NCBI GenBank assembly: GCA_027486755.1
Contig: JAIXOM010000049.1
Coordinates: forward strand, 1-52,007
DNA: 52,007 nt
Source of the DNA: Comamonadaceae bacterium
GTDB lineage: Bacteria > Pseudomonadota > Gammaproteobacteria > Burkholderiales > Burkholderiaceae_C
Reading direction: 5' to 3'
Shown here: positions 22,729 through 34,038 of the stretch, one piece after another
Layout of the letters: the number at the start of each line of letters is the position of its first letter
Numbering within the stretch: position 1 is the stretch's first letter
Translations under genes and position numbers: made by a program
Notes under the pieces: model-generated
Told to the model about the DNA's origin: nothing
The model's input: the letters and a program-made list of their open reading frames with translations, nothing else
Database searches by the model: none

Positions 22729-22956
22729 ATGTCGCTCGAACAACTCATGGCCCTGGCCGGTCAACTGGCCCAGTCGCCGCGCCCTCCTGGGCTCAGGCCT
22801 ACTGCCCCGTTCAGCAGCCGGGCCAGTCTGAGCCAGGCCGAGTTTGAGGCCCTGCGTGACATCTGGAGCACGCCGCTTCGCTCGCAGATGAGCCAGCGGC
22901 CCCATATGAGGCACACCGCCGAGCTGACCCTGCCAGGCAGCACCGCCTGCCACTGA
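22729..22956 (+). CDS. Small hypothetical protein
   Basis: A 75-codon frame beginning MSLEQLMALAGQLAQ, with an acidic/helical middle (LSQAEFEALRDIW) and Pro/Arg-rich flanks; no known motif. The frame also extends up to a TTG at 22705 that has a strong GGAGG directly upstream (22697-22701, a short 3-base spacer). It lies between metH and a bidirectional terminator that begins 16 bases after its stop, which fits a real transcript end. No function can be assigned, and it may not be translated. Confidence 0.4.
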   Translation: MSLEQLMALAGQLAQSPRPPGLRPTAPFSSRASLSQAEFEALRDIWSTPLRSQMSQRPHMRHTAELTLPGSTACH

Positions 22957-22972
22957 GCAGCCTGACCCAAAT

Positions 22973-23014
22973 AAAAACCCCGCCCCGGGCCAGGCCCGAA
23001 TGGCGGGGTTTTTT
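22973..23014. terminator. Bidirectional intrinsic terminator
   Basis: AAAAACCCCGCC (22973-22984) and GGCGGGGTTTTTT (23002-23014) form a GC-rich stem with A and T runs on either side, between the plus-strand metH/small-ORF unit and the minus-strand TRAP operon. Confidence 0.9.
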
Positions 23015-23028
23015 ACGAGAGCGTCTAC

Positions 23029-24078
23029 TTACTTACCTGCCAGCGCCTTCTCGGCTTTCTCAACCAAGGGGGCGCCGATCTGGCCCTTCCACTTGGCCGC
23101 CACACTGCGGGTGGCAGCCACAAACTGGGCACGCTCGGCCGGGGTCAGCTGGGTCACCTTAACACCCAGGCCTTCAATTTCCTTGAGCAGCGGACGGCCG
23201 GCTTCGACCAGACCGGCGCGGGCCAGAGCGATTTCCTGCTTGCCGGCGTCAACCGCGGCTTGGCGAACAATTTCGCGGTCCTGCGCGGACCAGCTGTTCC
23301 AGATTTCCTTGTTGGCCACGAAGACCAGCGGATCAATCATGTAACCCCACATGGTCACATTCTTTTGACCCACGGTGTGCAACTTGGCGGCTGTGAAGAT
23401 GGAAACCGGGTTTTCCTGGCCGTCGATGGCGCCAGAAGACAGCGCCGGCTGAGCATCGGCCCAGCTCATCTGGACCGGGTTGGCACCCAGAGCGGTGAAC
23501 ATATCGATGAACAGGGGAGAGCCCACCACGCGGATCTTCAGGCCCTTGAGGTCGGCCGGGCTGCGCACCTCACGCTTGGAATTGGTCAGCTCACGAAAGC
23601 CGTTCTCACCCCAGGCCAGCGGTACGACGCCCGAGCGATCCAGGATGCTGAAAATCTCCTTGCCGACCTCGCCGGAGGTGATGGCATCGAGCGCAGCGTA
23701 GTCGCTGATGAGGAAAGGCAGGGAAAACAGATTGAGTTCCTTGACCTGCGGCGACCAGTTGATGGACGAGCCGATGGCCAGATCGATCACGCCCTGGCGG
23801 ATGGCGGTGAACTCACGGGTCTGGTCACCACCGACCAGCGAGACGCCTGGGTAGAGCTTGATGTTGATCCGGCCCTGGGTGCGCTCGCGCACCAGGTTGG
23901 CCCAGATCTCGCCGCCCTTGCCCCAGGGAAAGGCGGTGCCCACCACGGTCGACAATTTGTACTCGGCTTTGTAGCCCGGCGGCAGGGCCTGCTGTGCCTG
24001 CGCGCTCATACTCAGGCCCAGGCCCAGAGCCAAGGCGCCGATCAGGCGGCGGGTCAGGGGTTGAAATGCAAACTTCAT
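23029..24078 (-). CDS. dctP: TRAP transporter substrate-binding protein (DctP family)
   Basis: Periplasmic solute receptor of a tripartite ATP-independent importer for organic acids. The 349-residue product has a Sec signal peptide cut after SMSAQAQ-A, then the DctP fold: WGKGGEIWANLVRERTQGRINI near the N-terminus and the carboxylate-binding region KGLKIRVVGSPLFIDMFTALGANPV (Arg and Asn are the usual ligand contacts). Two adjacent ATGs exist; the second (24078) has the better 5-base spacing to AGGAG. It is last in the dctQ-dctM-dctP operon. The actual substrate is unknown. Confidence 0.95.
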   Translation of the reverse strand: MKFAFQPLTRRLIGALALGLGLSMSAQAQQALPPGYKAEYKLSTVVGTAFPWGKGGEIWANLVRERTQGRINIKLYPGVSLVGGDQTREFTAIRQGVIDLAIGSSINWSPQVKELNLFSLPFLISDYAALDAITSGEVGKEIFSILDRSGVVPLAWGENGFRELTNSKREVRSPADLKGLKIRVVGSPLFIDMFTALGANPVQMSWADAQPALSSGAIDGQENPVSIFTAAKLHTVGQKNVTMWGYMIDPLVFVANKEIWNSWSAQDREIVRQAAVDAGKQEIALARAGLVEAGRPLLKEIEGLGVKVTQLTPAERAQFVAATRSVAAKWKGQIGAPLVEKAEKALAGK

Positions 24079-24108
24079 CATGTCTCCTTCGGTTTCTTCA
24101 TCAAAAAA

Positions 24109-25407
24109 TCAGTAGCCCAGGTAGGCGGGCAGCCACAAGGCCAGAGAGGGCATGAACAGCACGGCCAACAAGCTGACCATCATGCCCAGCACCAAATACC
24201 AGACCCAGGGGAAGGTCTGCTCCATCGAAACGCCCGCCATTTTGCACGAGACCATCAGATTGACCGCCATCGGCGGGGTGAACTGGCCAACGGCCACCAT
24301 CATGGTCATCAAAATGCCGAACCAGACTGGGTCCCAGCCATAGATGCGCATCAAGGGCATGACCAGCGGAACGAAAATCAAAAAGATCGACACGCCGTCC
24401 AAAAACATGCCCACCACCAAAAGCAGCGCCACCAAACACAGAAGCACGCCCGTGGAGCTCAGGCCACTTTGCGTGATGGCGCGGGTGATCGGGTCGATGA
24501 TGCCCAGGGTGTTGACCGCATAGGCAAAGATCGAGGCCAGACCAATGACCAGCAGGATCACGCCCGAAATCTCGGCCGCCTCCCGAAAGATTTCCTGCAA
24601 ATCGGCCCAGGCTATGGTGCGGTGAATCAACATACCCACCAACAGGCCATAGGCGACCGCTACCGCGCCGGCCTCGGTCGGGGTGAACCAGCCCAGGCGC
24701 ATACCGCCCAAAATAAGCACTGGCGCAAACAGGCCCCAGCTGGCTTCGCGCAGGCTGGCCCAAAGCGGCGGACGCGGAAGGCCGGCCTCCATTTGCCCCA
24801 TGTTGTTCTTTCGCGCCAGCCACAGCGTCGGTACGATCAAAGCCAAACCAGCCAAGATGCCGGGAATCATGCCGGCAGCAAACAGTGCCGGCACAGAAGC
24901 GCCGGGCACCATGACGCTGTAAATGATGAGCGCAATCGAAGGCGGAATGAGGATGTCGGTGGCCGCTGCAGCGCCGATGACCGACGCGGAAAACGAGCCC
25001 GGGTAGCCGGCGCGCGCCATGGCGGCAATCATCACCCCACCGACCGCCGCCGCATTGGCAGGTCCCGATCCGGAAATGCCGCCGAGGAACATGGCCACCA
25101 AGATGGCCACCACCGGCAGCATGCCGGGTCCTCGGCCGATGATGGCCACTGCAAAATTGACCAGCCGCTGAGCAATGCCCGAGCGGTCGAAGATCGAGCC
25201 GACCAGCACGAACATCGGCAAGGCCAGCAGGGGGTACTTGGTCAGCGAGGCGTAGAAATTTTGCGGCACCGCCAGCAGGCCCCAGCTTGGCGTATCCAAG
25301 TTGGACAGGCCGATGGCCAGCGCCCCACCCACGCCCAGCGCCACGCCGATAGGCACGCCCGCCAGCATCAGCGCCACGAACACCACGAACAGGCAGGCGC
25401 CGATCAT
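24109..25407 (-). CDS. dctM: TRAP transporter large permease (DctM)
   Basis: A 432-residue permease with about 12 membrane segments, the TRAP large subunit that uses the sodium gradient. It starts MIGACLFVVFVALMLAGVPIG, the typical first helix, and carries GGISGSGPANAAAVG and PPSIALIIYS, both conserved in DctM. The ATG at 25407 overlaps the dctQ stop as ATGA, so the two are translationally coupled; a longer upstream frame inside dctQ was rejected. It is followed by dctP after 30 bases. Confidence 0.96.
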   Translation of the reverse strand: MIGACLFVVFVALMLAGVPIGVALGVGGALAIGLSNLDTPSWGLLAVPQNFYASLTKYPLLALPMFVLVGSIFDRSGIAQRLVNFAVAIIGRGPGMLPVVAILVAMFLGGISGSGPANAAAVGGVMIAAMARAGYPGSFSASVIGAAAATDILIPPSIALIIYSVMVPGASVPALFAAGMIPGILAGLALIVPTLWLARKNNMGQMEAGLPRPPLWASLREASWGLFAPVLILGGMRLGWFTPTEAGAVAVAYGLLVGMLIHRTIAWADLQEIFREAAEISGVILLVIGLASIFAYAVNTLGIIDPITRAITQSGLSSTGVLLCLVALLLVVGMFLDGVSIFLIFVPLVMPLMRIYGWDPVWFGILMTMMVAVGQFTPPMAVNLMVSCKMAGVSMEQTFPWVWYLVLGMMVSLLAVLFMPSLALWLPAYLGY

Positions 25408-25874
25408 GCCTGGCTCCTCAGACGCTGCCAGCCCTGCAGCGAGCGGGCGCACAAAATGCCGCAAAAAACCGGCAGCCAGACCGAATACCACCACTTGGGC
25501 ACGCCGATGGCCGGCGAGGTTTCGTTGTAGCGGAACTCATCCCAGGCCATCTGTGCCGACAGCAGGCCCAGCACTGCAAAGAAAAAGGCCGAGGCCAGCG
25601 CTGACAACAAGGCCAAGCGGCGCTGCCTTGATGCGCTTCCCGAGGCCAGGAAATAGTCCACCCGAATGTGGCTGTCGCGCACCACTGCCGCCGCACTGCC
25701 GGCCATGGCCAAGGCCAGCATGAGGAAGCAGGAAATTTCCTCGGTCCAGGCAAAAGACTGGTCGGTGAAGTAACGCACGAACACATTGACCACGGTGATC
25801 AGGAGCAGCGCAGCCATCAAGGCCGCGCCCAATTTGTCTTCTAGAACAATCGATGGCTTCATCCTGATGAGCAT
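25404..25874 (-). CDS. dctQ: TRAP transporter small permease (DctQ)
   Basis: A 156-residue protein with four transmembrane helices and the DctQ signature in NVFVRYFTDQSFAWTEEISCFLMLALAMAGSA. It partners DctM. The start is ATG at 25874; a second ATG at 25862 (MKPSIVLEDK) is also possible. First gene of the TRAP operon, divergent from the E1 alpha gene with only 51 bases between them, so both promoters must share or overlap that gap. Confidence 0.92.
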   Translation of the reverse strand: MLIRMKPSIVLEDKLGAALMAALLLITVVNVFVRYFTDQSFAWTEEISCFLMLALAMAGSAAAVVRDSHIRVDYFLASGSASRQRRLALLSALASAFFFAVLGLLSAQMAWDEFRYNETSPAIGVPKWWYSVWLPVFCGILCARSLQGWQRLRSQA

Positions 25875-25925
25875 AGCCTAAACTGCGGCCGGCCCCAGTG
25901 GCCGGCCGCACCAGGAGAACAGCCT

Positions 25926-26945
25926 TTGAACCGCGACGATTCCTTGAACACCCTGCGCCAGCTCTACCGCTGCATGAGCCGAATCCGCGCCTTTGAAGAC
26001 GCGGCCGAGATCGTCAGCCAAGGCGGCGTCAGTGCCTACAGCAAGACCGCCGACGGCAGCGCCAAAGTGCGCGGCCCGCTGCACCTGTCGACCGGCCAGG
26101 AGGCGGTGCCCGCCGGAGTCTGCGCCCATCTGAAGGCCGACGACCTGCTGACCTCCACCCACCGCGGCCATGGCCATACCCTGGCCAAAGGGGCCGACCT
26201 CGGCCGCATGATGGGCGAGCTCTACGGCAAGGCCAGCGGCTTTAACGGCGGCAAGGGCGGCTCCATGCACATCGCCGATTTTTCAGTCGGCATGCTCGGC
26301 GCCAATGGCGTGGTGGCCGCTGGCCTGCCGATCGCAGTCGGCGCAGCGCACGCGCAGAAACTGCAAGGCAAGCCAGCCATCACCGTCTGCTTTTTTGGCG
26401 ACGGCGCAATCAACCGCGGACCTTTTCTGGAGTCGCTCAACTGGGCCCGCATTCACGAGTTGCCGGTGCTGTTTGTCTGCGAAGACAACCGCTGGAGCGC
26501 CACCACCGCCAGCCGCGCGATGATCGCCGGTGAAGGCGCGTCCGCACGCAGCGCCAGCCTGGGTATCGCGGCCAGCCAGGTCAACGGCAATGAAGTCTGG
26601 CAGGTCCACGCTCTGGCCGGTGAACTCATCGCCCAGATCCGCGCGGGCGGCGGACCACGCCTGCTGCACGCCATCACCTACCGGCTCAAGGGCCATGTGT
26701 CGGTGGACCCGGCGGCCTACCGCGACCCGCAAGAGGTACTACAGGCCCAGCGACTGGACCCCTTAATCAAGGCCCGGACCCATTACCAGCAGCTGGGCGG
26801 CCTGCTGGCCGACCTGCAGGCCATTGACGACGCTGCTGCCGGCGAGGTCGCTCAGGCCATGGCGGCCGCCGACGCCGCGCCCTGGCCCACAGCTGCGGCC
26901 GCCTACACAGACATTCAATCGAGCGGAGACGGACAATGGTTTTGA
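25926..26945 (+). CDS. Thiamine-diphosphate-dependent 2-oxo acid/acetoin dehydrogenase E1 alpha
   Basis: A 339-residue E1 alpha subunit. The thiamine-diphosphate/Mg motif begins at G158-D-G160 (FFGDGAINRG) and closes with VCEDNRWS. Other family marks are STHRGHGHTLAKG, the GGKGGSMH loop and ANGVVAAGLPIAVGAA. This resembles AcoA and PdhA. The start codon is TTG at 25926, with AGGAG about 9 bases upstream; no ATG fits. It overlaps the beta gene by 10 bases. No E2 or E3 gene follows, so its acyl-transfer partners must lie elsewhere. Confidence 0.9.
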   Translation: MNRDDSLNTLRQLYRCMSRIRAFEDAAEIVSQGGVSAYSKTADGSAKVRGPLHLSTGQEAVPAGVCAHLKADDLLTSTHRGHGHTLAKGADLGRMMGELYGKASGFNGGKGGSMHIADFSVGMLGANGVVAAGLPIAVGAAHAQKLQGKPAITVCFFGDGAINRGPFLESLNWARIHELPVLFVCEDNRWSATTASRAMIAGEGASARSASLGIAASQVNGNEVWQVHALAGELIAQIRAGGGPRLLHAITYRLKGHVSVDPAAYRDPQEVLQAQRLDPLIKARTHYQQLGGLLADLQAIDDAAAGEVAQAMAAADAAPWPTAAAAYTDIQSSGDGQWF

Positions 26946-27922
26946 GTCAGCCAGCCAGCTACAGCGGCGCCGCAGTGCGGGCGCTCGAACTTGAAATGCA
27001 GGCCGACCCCAGGGTGGTGGTGCTGGGCGAAGACGTGGGCCGCGGCGGCATTTTTGGCCAGTACAAAGGTCTGCAGCAGCAGTTTGGCGCCCAGCGCGTC
27101 ATCGATACGCCCATCAGCGAGGCCGCCATCATGGGCGCCGGCGTGGGCATGGCCCTGGCCGGGCTGCGGCCGGTGGTCGAAATGCGGGTGGTCGACTTTG
27201 CCCTGTGCGGCATGGACGAGGTGATCAATCAGGCCGCCAAGAACCGCTATATGTTCGGCGGCCAGGGCCGGGTGCCGCTGGTGGCGCGCATGCCCAATGG
27301 CATCTGGGACGCTTCGGCCGCCCAGCATTCGCAGTCGCTCGAAGCCTGGTTCGCCCACATGCCCGGTCTGGTGGTGGTCTGCCCCGGCTCGGTACAGGAC
27401 AACTACAGCCTCTTGCGGGCAGCGCTGCAAAGCGGCGACCCAGTGGTCTATATGGAGCACAAGACCCTGTGGGGCCTGCAAGGCGCACTCGACGAATCCG
27501 TACAAGTGCCGCTGGGCCAGGCCGCCTGCCTTCGCCCTGGCAGCAACCTGACCCTGGTCAGCTGGAGCCGGCAACTGCAGGTGTGCGCCAGCGCCTGCGA
27601 GCAGTTGGCCGCCCAAGGCGTGGAGCTTGAACTGATCGACCTGCGCACCATCTGGCCCTGGGACCGCGAGACGGTGCTCGACTCCTGCGCCCGCACCGGC
27701 CACTTGCTGGTGGTGCATGAAGCCATACAAGCGGCTGGCTTTGGTGCAGAGATCGCGGCCACCGTGGCCGAGGAACTGGGCATACCCGTGCGGCGCCTGG
27801 GCGGCCCGCGCATTCCCGTGGGCTATGCGCCGGTGCTCGAAGCGCAGGCTCGGGTCTCGCAGGAACAGGTGATGGCAGCCGCCCTGGCCTGCCTGCAAGG
27901 CCCTCGCGCCCGAACCACCTGA
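26936..27922 (+). CDS. Thiamine-diphosphate-dependent dehydrogenase E1 beta
   Basis: A 328-residue E1 beta subunit, partner of the preceding gene. It has GEDVGRGGIFGQYKGL (31-46), the DTPISEAAIMGAGVGMA segment with the thiamine-contacting Glu62, and the C-terminal transketolase motif DLRTIWPWDRETVLDS. It starts inside the alpha gene and its stop codon abuts the stop of the convergent MFS gene. As no dihydrolipoyl acyltransferase or dihydrolipoamide dehydrogenase gene is near, the exact 2-oxo acid or acetoin substrate is undetermined. Confidence 0.92.
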   Translation: MVLSQPASYSGAAVRALELEMQADPRVVVLGEDVGRGGIFGQYKGLQQQFGAQRVIDTPISEAAIMGAGVGMALAGLRPVVEMRVVDFALCGMDEVINQAAKNRYMFGGQGRVPLVARMPNGIWDASAAQHSQSLEAWFAHMPGLVVVCPGSVQDNYSLLRAALQSGDPVVYMEHKTLWGLQGALDESVQVPLGQAACLRPGSNLTLVSWSRQLQVCASACEQLAAQGVELELIDLRTIWPWDRETVLDSCARTGHLLVVHEAIQAAGFGAEIAATVAEELGIPVRRLGGPRIPVGYAPVLEAQARVSQEQVMAAALACLQGPRARTT

Positions 27923-29092
27923 TTAGCCCTGCGCTTGAAGGTTGGGGCGTACCATCAGCAGGGACAGCAGGACGGTCAGCGCCACCACCCAGAACACCGG
28001 CCCCGTGCCCAGGGCCGAGCCGAGGGCACCGAAGGCCGCCGGCAAAAAGGTCTGGCTGGCGCTGACGATGACCGAGCGCATGCCTATGGCCTCGCCCTCC
28101 CGGCCAGGGGGCGCGTTCTGATGCAAGAGCGTCATCGCCAGGGGCTGGCCAGCGCCCAGCATCAGTCCAGTCAGCAGTGCCAGCGCCAGTAGCTGGGGCA
28201 AGCTAGTGGCCCATGGCGTGATGCCATAGAGCAGCACCGTCATGGCCAGGGTCACGGTCAGCAGGCGCGCCGGACCGACCCGCTGCGCCACCCGGCCCAG
28301 CACCATACGCACCGCCAAACTGCCAGCCGCATAGGTCGATGCAATCGCGCCAATGGCGGTGGCCGACAGGCCCAGCGCCGCCGCATGGACAGGCATGAAA
28401 AAATTGAACAGGTCCCAGGCCAGGGCCACCATGGCGGCAATGATCAGTGCTGAGCGTATAGAGCCCAGCGCCATCAGGCTGGCCTGGGGCGCGACGCCTT
28501 CGCTGTGCTGCGCCCGGGCCACCGGCTGCAGCAGCGGTGAGCGCACCGTGCGCAGCAGGAGCAAGCCCAAGGGCGGGGTGATGCACATGGCCAGGAAGGC
28601 GCTGGCATGCCCTGCGTTGTCAATCAGGACACCGGCAACCAGCGGCCCGACGAAGCCCGAGAAAGAAAAGCCCACACTCATGCCGGCAAAACCCCAGGTG
28701 GTCCCCTCGGGTCCACAGGCCTGACCGATGGCCTGGGTGACGGCCACCTGCGCCATGGTCACGCCCCAGCCCACCAGCACACTGCCCAGCGCGATCACCG
28801 CCAGATGCGGCGCCCAGGCAGCCAGCAGGCCGCCCAACAGGATCAGCAGCATGCCGCATCGAACCGGCGGCCGAAAGCCCACCCGGTCACTCCAGCGCCC
28901 CATGGCCACCGATGTCAGCGTGGGCATGATCATGAGCATGCTGAGCAATACACCCACGCCCAGAGGCGACATGCCGCGCGCTACCGCCCAAAGCGTCAAG
29001 GTCAGGCGTACGCCCCCAAAGGCCAGATGGGCCAGCACCATCAGCGCGATCAGGCGCAAGACCAAGGGTTGATAAGGCGGGCGATTGCTCAA
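27923..29092 (-). CDS. Major facilitator superfamily transporter
   Basis: A 389-residue permease with about 12 hydrophobic helices. The loop-2 motif appears as MGRWSDRVGFRPPV, and a second copy VLGRVAQRVGP follows the central loop, as expected for an MFS duplication. The start is a TTG at 29092 (MSNRPPYQPLVLRL); no clear ribosome site was found, so the true start could differ by a few codons. Substrate unknown. It is convergent with, and directly abuts, the E1 beta gene. The 195 bases upstream of it (29093-29287) show no feature. Confidence 0.88.
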   Translation of the reverse strand: MSNRPPYQPLVLRLIALMVLAHLAFGGVRLTLTLWAVARGMSPLGVGVLLSMLMIMPTLTSVAMGRWSDRVGFRPPVRCGMLLILLGGLLAAWAPHLAVIALGSVLVGWGVTMAQVAVTQAIGQACGPEGTTWGFAGMSVGFSFSGFVGPLVAGVLIDNAGHASAFLAMCITPPLGLLLLRTVRSPLLQPVARAQHSEGVAPQASLMALGSIRSALIIAAMVALAWDLFNFFMPVHAAALGLSATAIGAIASTYAAGSLAVRMVLGRVAQRVGPARLLTVTLAMTVLLYGITPWATSLPQLLALALLTGLMLGAGQPLAMTLLHQNAPPGREGEAIGMRSVIVSASQTFLPAAFGALGSALGTGPVFWVVALTVLLSLLMVRPNLQAQG

Positions 29093-29287
29093 ATTAGCCA
29101 GCCGGGTCTACTCCGGCCTGAATGAAGGAACTTGCATCGGTAGGCAACAGACGCTTTCCCAAGCCTGTCCAGCCGATCGACCGGCTGAAGTTTCCCACGA
29201 TCGTCAGCGCAGACCTGGCCCGGCCGCGACAGCGCGGGGCTCACTCATGCGGGCGGCAGCGGCAAAAGCCGCCACCATGGAACACGC

Positions 29288-30157
29288 TCACTCCGGATCG
29301 CGCACCCGCAAAAAGCTGGCAAAGCGCGGCAATCCAGAGGCGGTGCGGTCCCGGTAGCGGTAAGTCACCCATGCCCCGACAGGCGGCGGGTGGCGGCGCA
29401 GCGCATCGCTCAGACCGGTGCCCAGGGCAAAGCGCTGGCCTTGGGGCGTTTGCATCAACAAGGCCCCGGTCTGGCCCTCCAGGCGGCCCTGCCCTGGCAG
29501 GTAGCCGACCACCTGGCCGTCCTCATCCGGCTCGGGCTTGAGCTTGTACAAATCCTGCGTGCGGCCCGCACGCCATAAGGCATCGGCGCGGTGCAAAACC
29601 AGGCCCTCGCCACCCTGCTTGACCACCTGCTGCAAGCGCGCTTGCAGCGCCAGCGCAGTTTCCACTGCCTCGTGCGTGACGGGCACCAGCCAGGGCTGGG
29701 CGGCCGCTGAAACCGCCTGCACCAGCCGACCGACCCGCTGGGCAAAGGGCTCTGACAAGCCCCAGACATCAAACACCATGTAGCGCAGCTCGCGCCACTG
29801 GGCATCGTCAGGCACCGTTCGCCGCACCGCGCCCGAGACCAGGTCAAACTGCCCCCGCCCCATCCACAACTCGCCGTCCAGCGGCATGGCAGGCAAAGCC
29901 GCCACAAACCATGCGGGCGCAGCGATCACCCGTCCGCTGCGAAAGCGCAAGACCTGCCCGTCCCAGACCGCGCGCACGCCGTCGTACTTTTCGCTGACCA
30001 GAAAACCCTGGGGCGATTGTCCGGAGGGCCAGACCGAAGCCAGCTGAACATCGCCACCGGCCGCCGCCGCACCCGAAGCCAAGCAGGGACTGAGCCCCAA
30101 AAGCAAAACATGCCGCCTATGCAGCCCCGACCCAAGCCCTTGCACACCTGCAATCAT
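29288..30157 (-). CDS. ligE: ATP-dependent DNA ligase, periplasmic Lig E type
   Basis: A minimal ATP-dependent ligase of 289 residues. The nucleotidyl-lysine motif I is EKYDGVRAVW (adenylated Lys), followed by the motif III FDVW segment, motif IV EGLVLH and motif V LYKLKPEPDEDGQVV; no helical DNA-binding domain is appended, which is typical of Lig E. The N-terminus has RRHVLLLGLSPCLASGAAAAG, a Sec or Tat-like signal, so the enzyme likely works in the periplasm, where it has been proposed to repair incoming DNA. A strong AAGGAGG precedes the ATG. It follows comM on the same strand. Confidence 0.88.
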   Translation of the reverse strand: MIAGVQGLGSGLHRRHVLLLGLSPCLASGAAAAGGDVQLASVWPSGQSPQGFLVSEKYDGVRAVWDGQVLRFRSGRVIAAPAWFVAALPAMPLDGELWMGRGQFDLVSGAVRRTVPDDAQWRELRYMVFDVWGLSEPFAQRVGRLVQAVSAAAQPWLVPVTHEAVETALALQARLQQVVKQGGEGLVLHRADALWRAGRTQDLYKLKPEPDEDGQVVGYLPGQGRLEGQTGALLMQTPQGQRFALGTGLSDALRRHPPPVGAWVTYRYRDRTASGLPRFASFLRVRDPE

Positions 30158-30293
30158 GATCGAGCCTCCTTGTCAATCACGGGACCACTGGCCTTGGGAG
30201 CCCAGCAGGCGGACATCCCGGGCGGCGGCGTTCTCGATGGACAAACTGGCAAGGGCGTGAAGCAACTGGCTGTACGCCCGATCCACCACAAGC

Positions 30294-32404
<2,111 letters not shown>

Positions 32405-32442
32405 GGCCCTCAGGCAGTCTATTCAGAGAAAGAAGTTACGCC

Positions 32443-33969
32443 ATGAAAAAACTACTCGCCTCCTTGGCCTTAGGCCTGAGCCTGCTGACCGGCAGCATCA
32501 GCGCACTGGCGCAAGCACCTGCTGCCGCCCCGGCCGCCGCTGCCTCTGCCGAAGCCCCGAAAGCCGCTGACGCCGCACCCGCAGCCGGCGCCCCGGCTGC
32601 ACCTGCGGCTGCCGCCGCGGCTGCACCGGCCCCCGTCCCCAACAAGGGCGATACCAGCTGGATGATGATCTCCACCGTGCTGGTCATCATGATGACCATC
32701 CCCGGCCTGGCCCTGTTCTACGGCGGCCTGGTGCGCAGCAAGAACATGCTGTCGGTGCTGATGCAGGTGATGGTGACCTTTTCCATGATTGCGGTGCTGT
32801 GGGTGGTCTATGGCTACAGCATCGCTTTCACCGAGGGGGGAGCCTTCTTCGGCGGATTCGATCGCTTCATGCTCAAGGGCATCTGGGACAACGCTGCCGG
32901 CTCCTTTGCCAACGCAGCGACCTTCAGCAAGGGCGTGGTAATCCCGGAGATCGTATTTGCCGCCTTCCAGGCCACCTTTGCCGGCATCACCTGCGCGCTC
33001 ATCGTCGGCGCCTTCGCCGAGCGCATGAAGTTTTCCGCTGTGCTGGCTTTCATGGTGCTGTGGTTCACCTTTAGCTACCTGCCCATTGCCCACATGGTTT
33101 GGTTCTGGATGGGGCCTGACGCCTACACGAGCAAAGAAGTGGTGGACGCCATGACCGCCAAGGCTGGCTACATCTGGCAGTCGGGCGCACTGGACTTTGC
33201 CGGTGGTACCGTGGTGCACATCAACGCCGCTGTGGCCGGTCTGGTCGGCGCCTACATGGTGGGCAAGCGTATCGGTTTTGGCAAAGAAGCCATGGCCCCG
33301 CACAGCCTGACCCTGACCATGGTCGGCGCTGCCCTGCTGTGGGTGGGCTGGTTCGGCTTCAACGCCGGCTCGGCTCTGGAAGCCAACGGCTTCGCCGCCC
33401 TGGCCTTCATGAATACGCTGGTAGCAACCGCTGGTGCAGTTCTGACCTGGTGCATCGGCGAAGCCATGCTCAAGGGCAAGGCATCGATGCTCGGCGCTGC
33501 CTCTGGTGCTGTCGCTGGCCTGGTGGCCATCACCCCGGCCGCAGGCAATGTGGGTATCGGCGGCGGCCTGTTCATCGGCCTGCTGGCAGGCTTTGCGGGC
33601 CTGTGGGGCGTGTCTGGCCTGAAGAAAATGCTGGGCGCGGACGACTCGCTCGATGTGTTCGGCATCCACGGCGTTTGCGGCATCCTGGGGGCCCTGCTGA
33701 CTGGCGTGTTCAACAGCCCCAGCCTGGGCGGTCCCGGCTATGTGGCCGACTGGGTGACTGCCACCATGGTCACCGCCGCCGATTACTCCATCGTCGGCCA
33801 GGTCTGGATCCAGCTCAAAGCCGTGCTGATCACTCTGGTGTGGTCGGGCGTGGTTTCGGTGGTGGCCTTCAAGATCGTCGACATGACCATCGGCCTGCGT
33901 GTGAGCGAAGAGCAAGAGCGCGAAGGTCTGGACATCAGCTCCCACGGCGAGACGGCCTACAACCGTTGA
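32443..33969 (+). CDS. amtB: Ammonium transporter AmtB
   Basis: A trimeric inner-membrane ammonium channel. The 508-residue product has a signal peptide (1-24), then an unusual low-complexity Ala/Pro linker (about residues 25-65) before the 11-helix channel that starts near DTSWMMISTVLVIMM. The paired pore histidines are H217 (LPIAHMVW) and H409 (FGIHGVCG). The C-terminal tail EEQEREGLDISSHGE is the usual PII-binding region. It is transcribed with glnK and followed by a strong terminator. Confidence 0.97.
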   Translation: MKKLLASLALGLSLLTGSISALAQAPAAAPAAAASAEAPKAADAAPAAGAPAAPAAAAAAAPAPVPNKGDTSWMMISTVLVIMMTIPGLALFYGGLVRSKNMLSVLMQVMVTFSMIAVLWVVYGYSIAFTEGGAFFGGFDRFMLKGIWDNAAGSFANAATFSKGVVIPEIVFAAFQATFAGITCALIVGAFAERMKFSAVLAFMVLWFTFSYLPIAHMVWFWMGPDAYTSKEVVDAMTAKAGYIWQSGALDFAGGTVVHINAAVAGLVGAYMVGKRIGFGKEAMAPHSLTLTMVGAALLWVGWFGFNAGSALEANGFAALAFMNTLVATAGAVLTWCIGEAMLKGKASMLGAASGAVAGLVAITPAAGNVGIGGGLFIGLLAGFAGLWGVSGLKKMLGADDSLDVFGIHGVCGILGALLTGVFNSPSLGGPGYVADWVTATMVTAADYSIVGQVWIQLKAVLITLVWSGVVSVVAFKIVDMTIGLRVSEEQEREGLDISSHGETAYNR

Positions 33970-34038
33970 AGCTGCGCAGGGGGCCGGCTTGAGAGCAGCT
34001 CACCTGTTGAATTGTTAGAGAGTCTCCTTTGGATGTTG

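Noticed and set aside
23260..25530. 756-codon plus-strand frame opposite the TRAP genes
   Set aside because: It spans three real minus-strand genes and consists of low-complexity His/Gln/Arg sequence.
32470..33945. 491-codon minus-strand frame opposite amtB
   Set aside because: Antisense shadow, very rich in His, Gln and Gly; AmtB is unambiguous on the plus strand.
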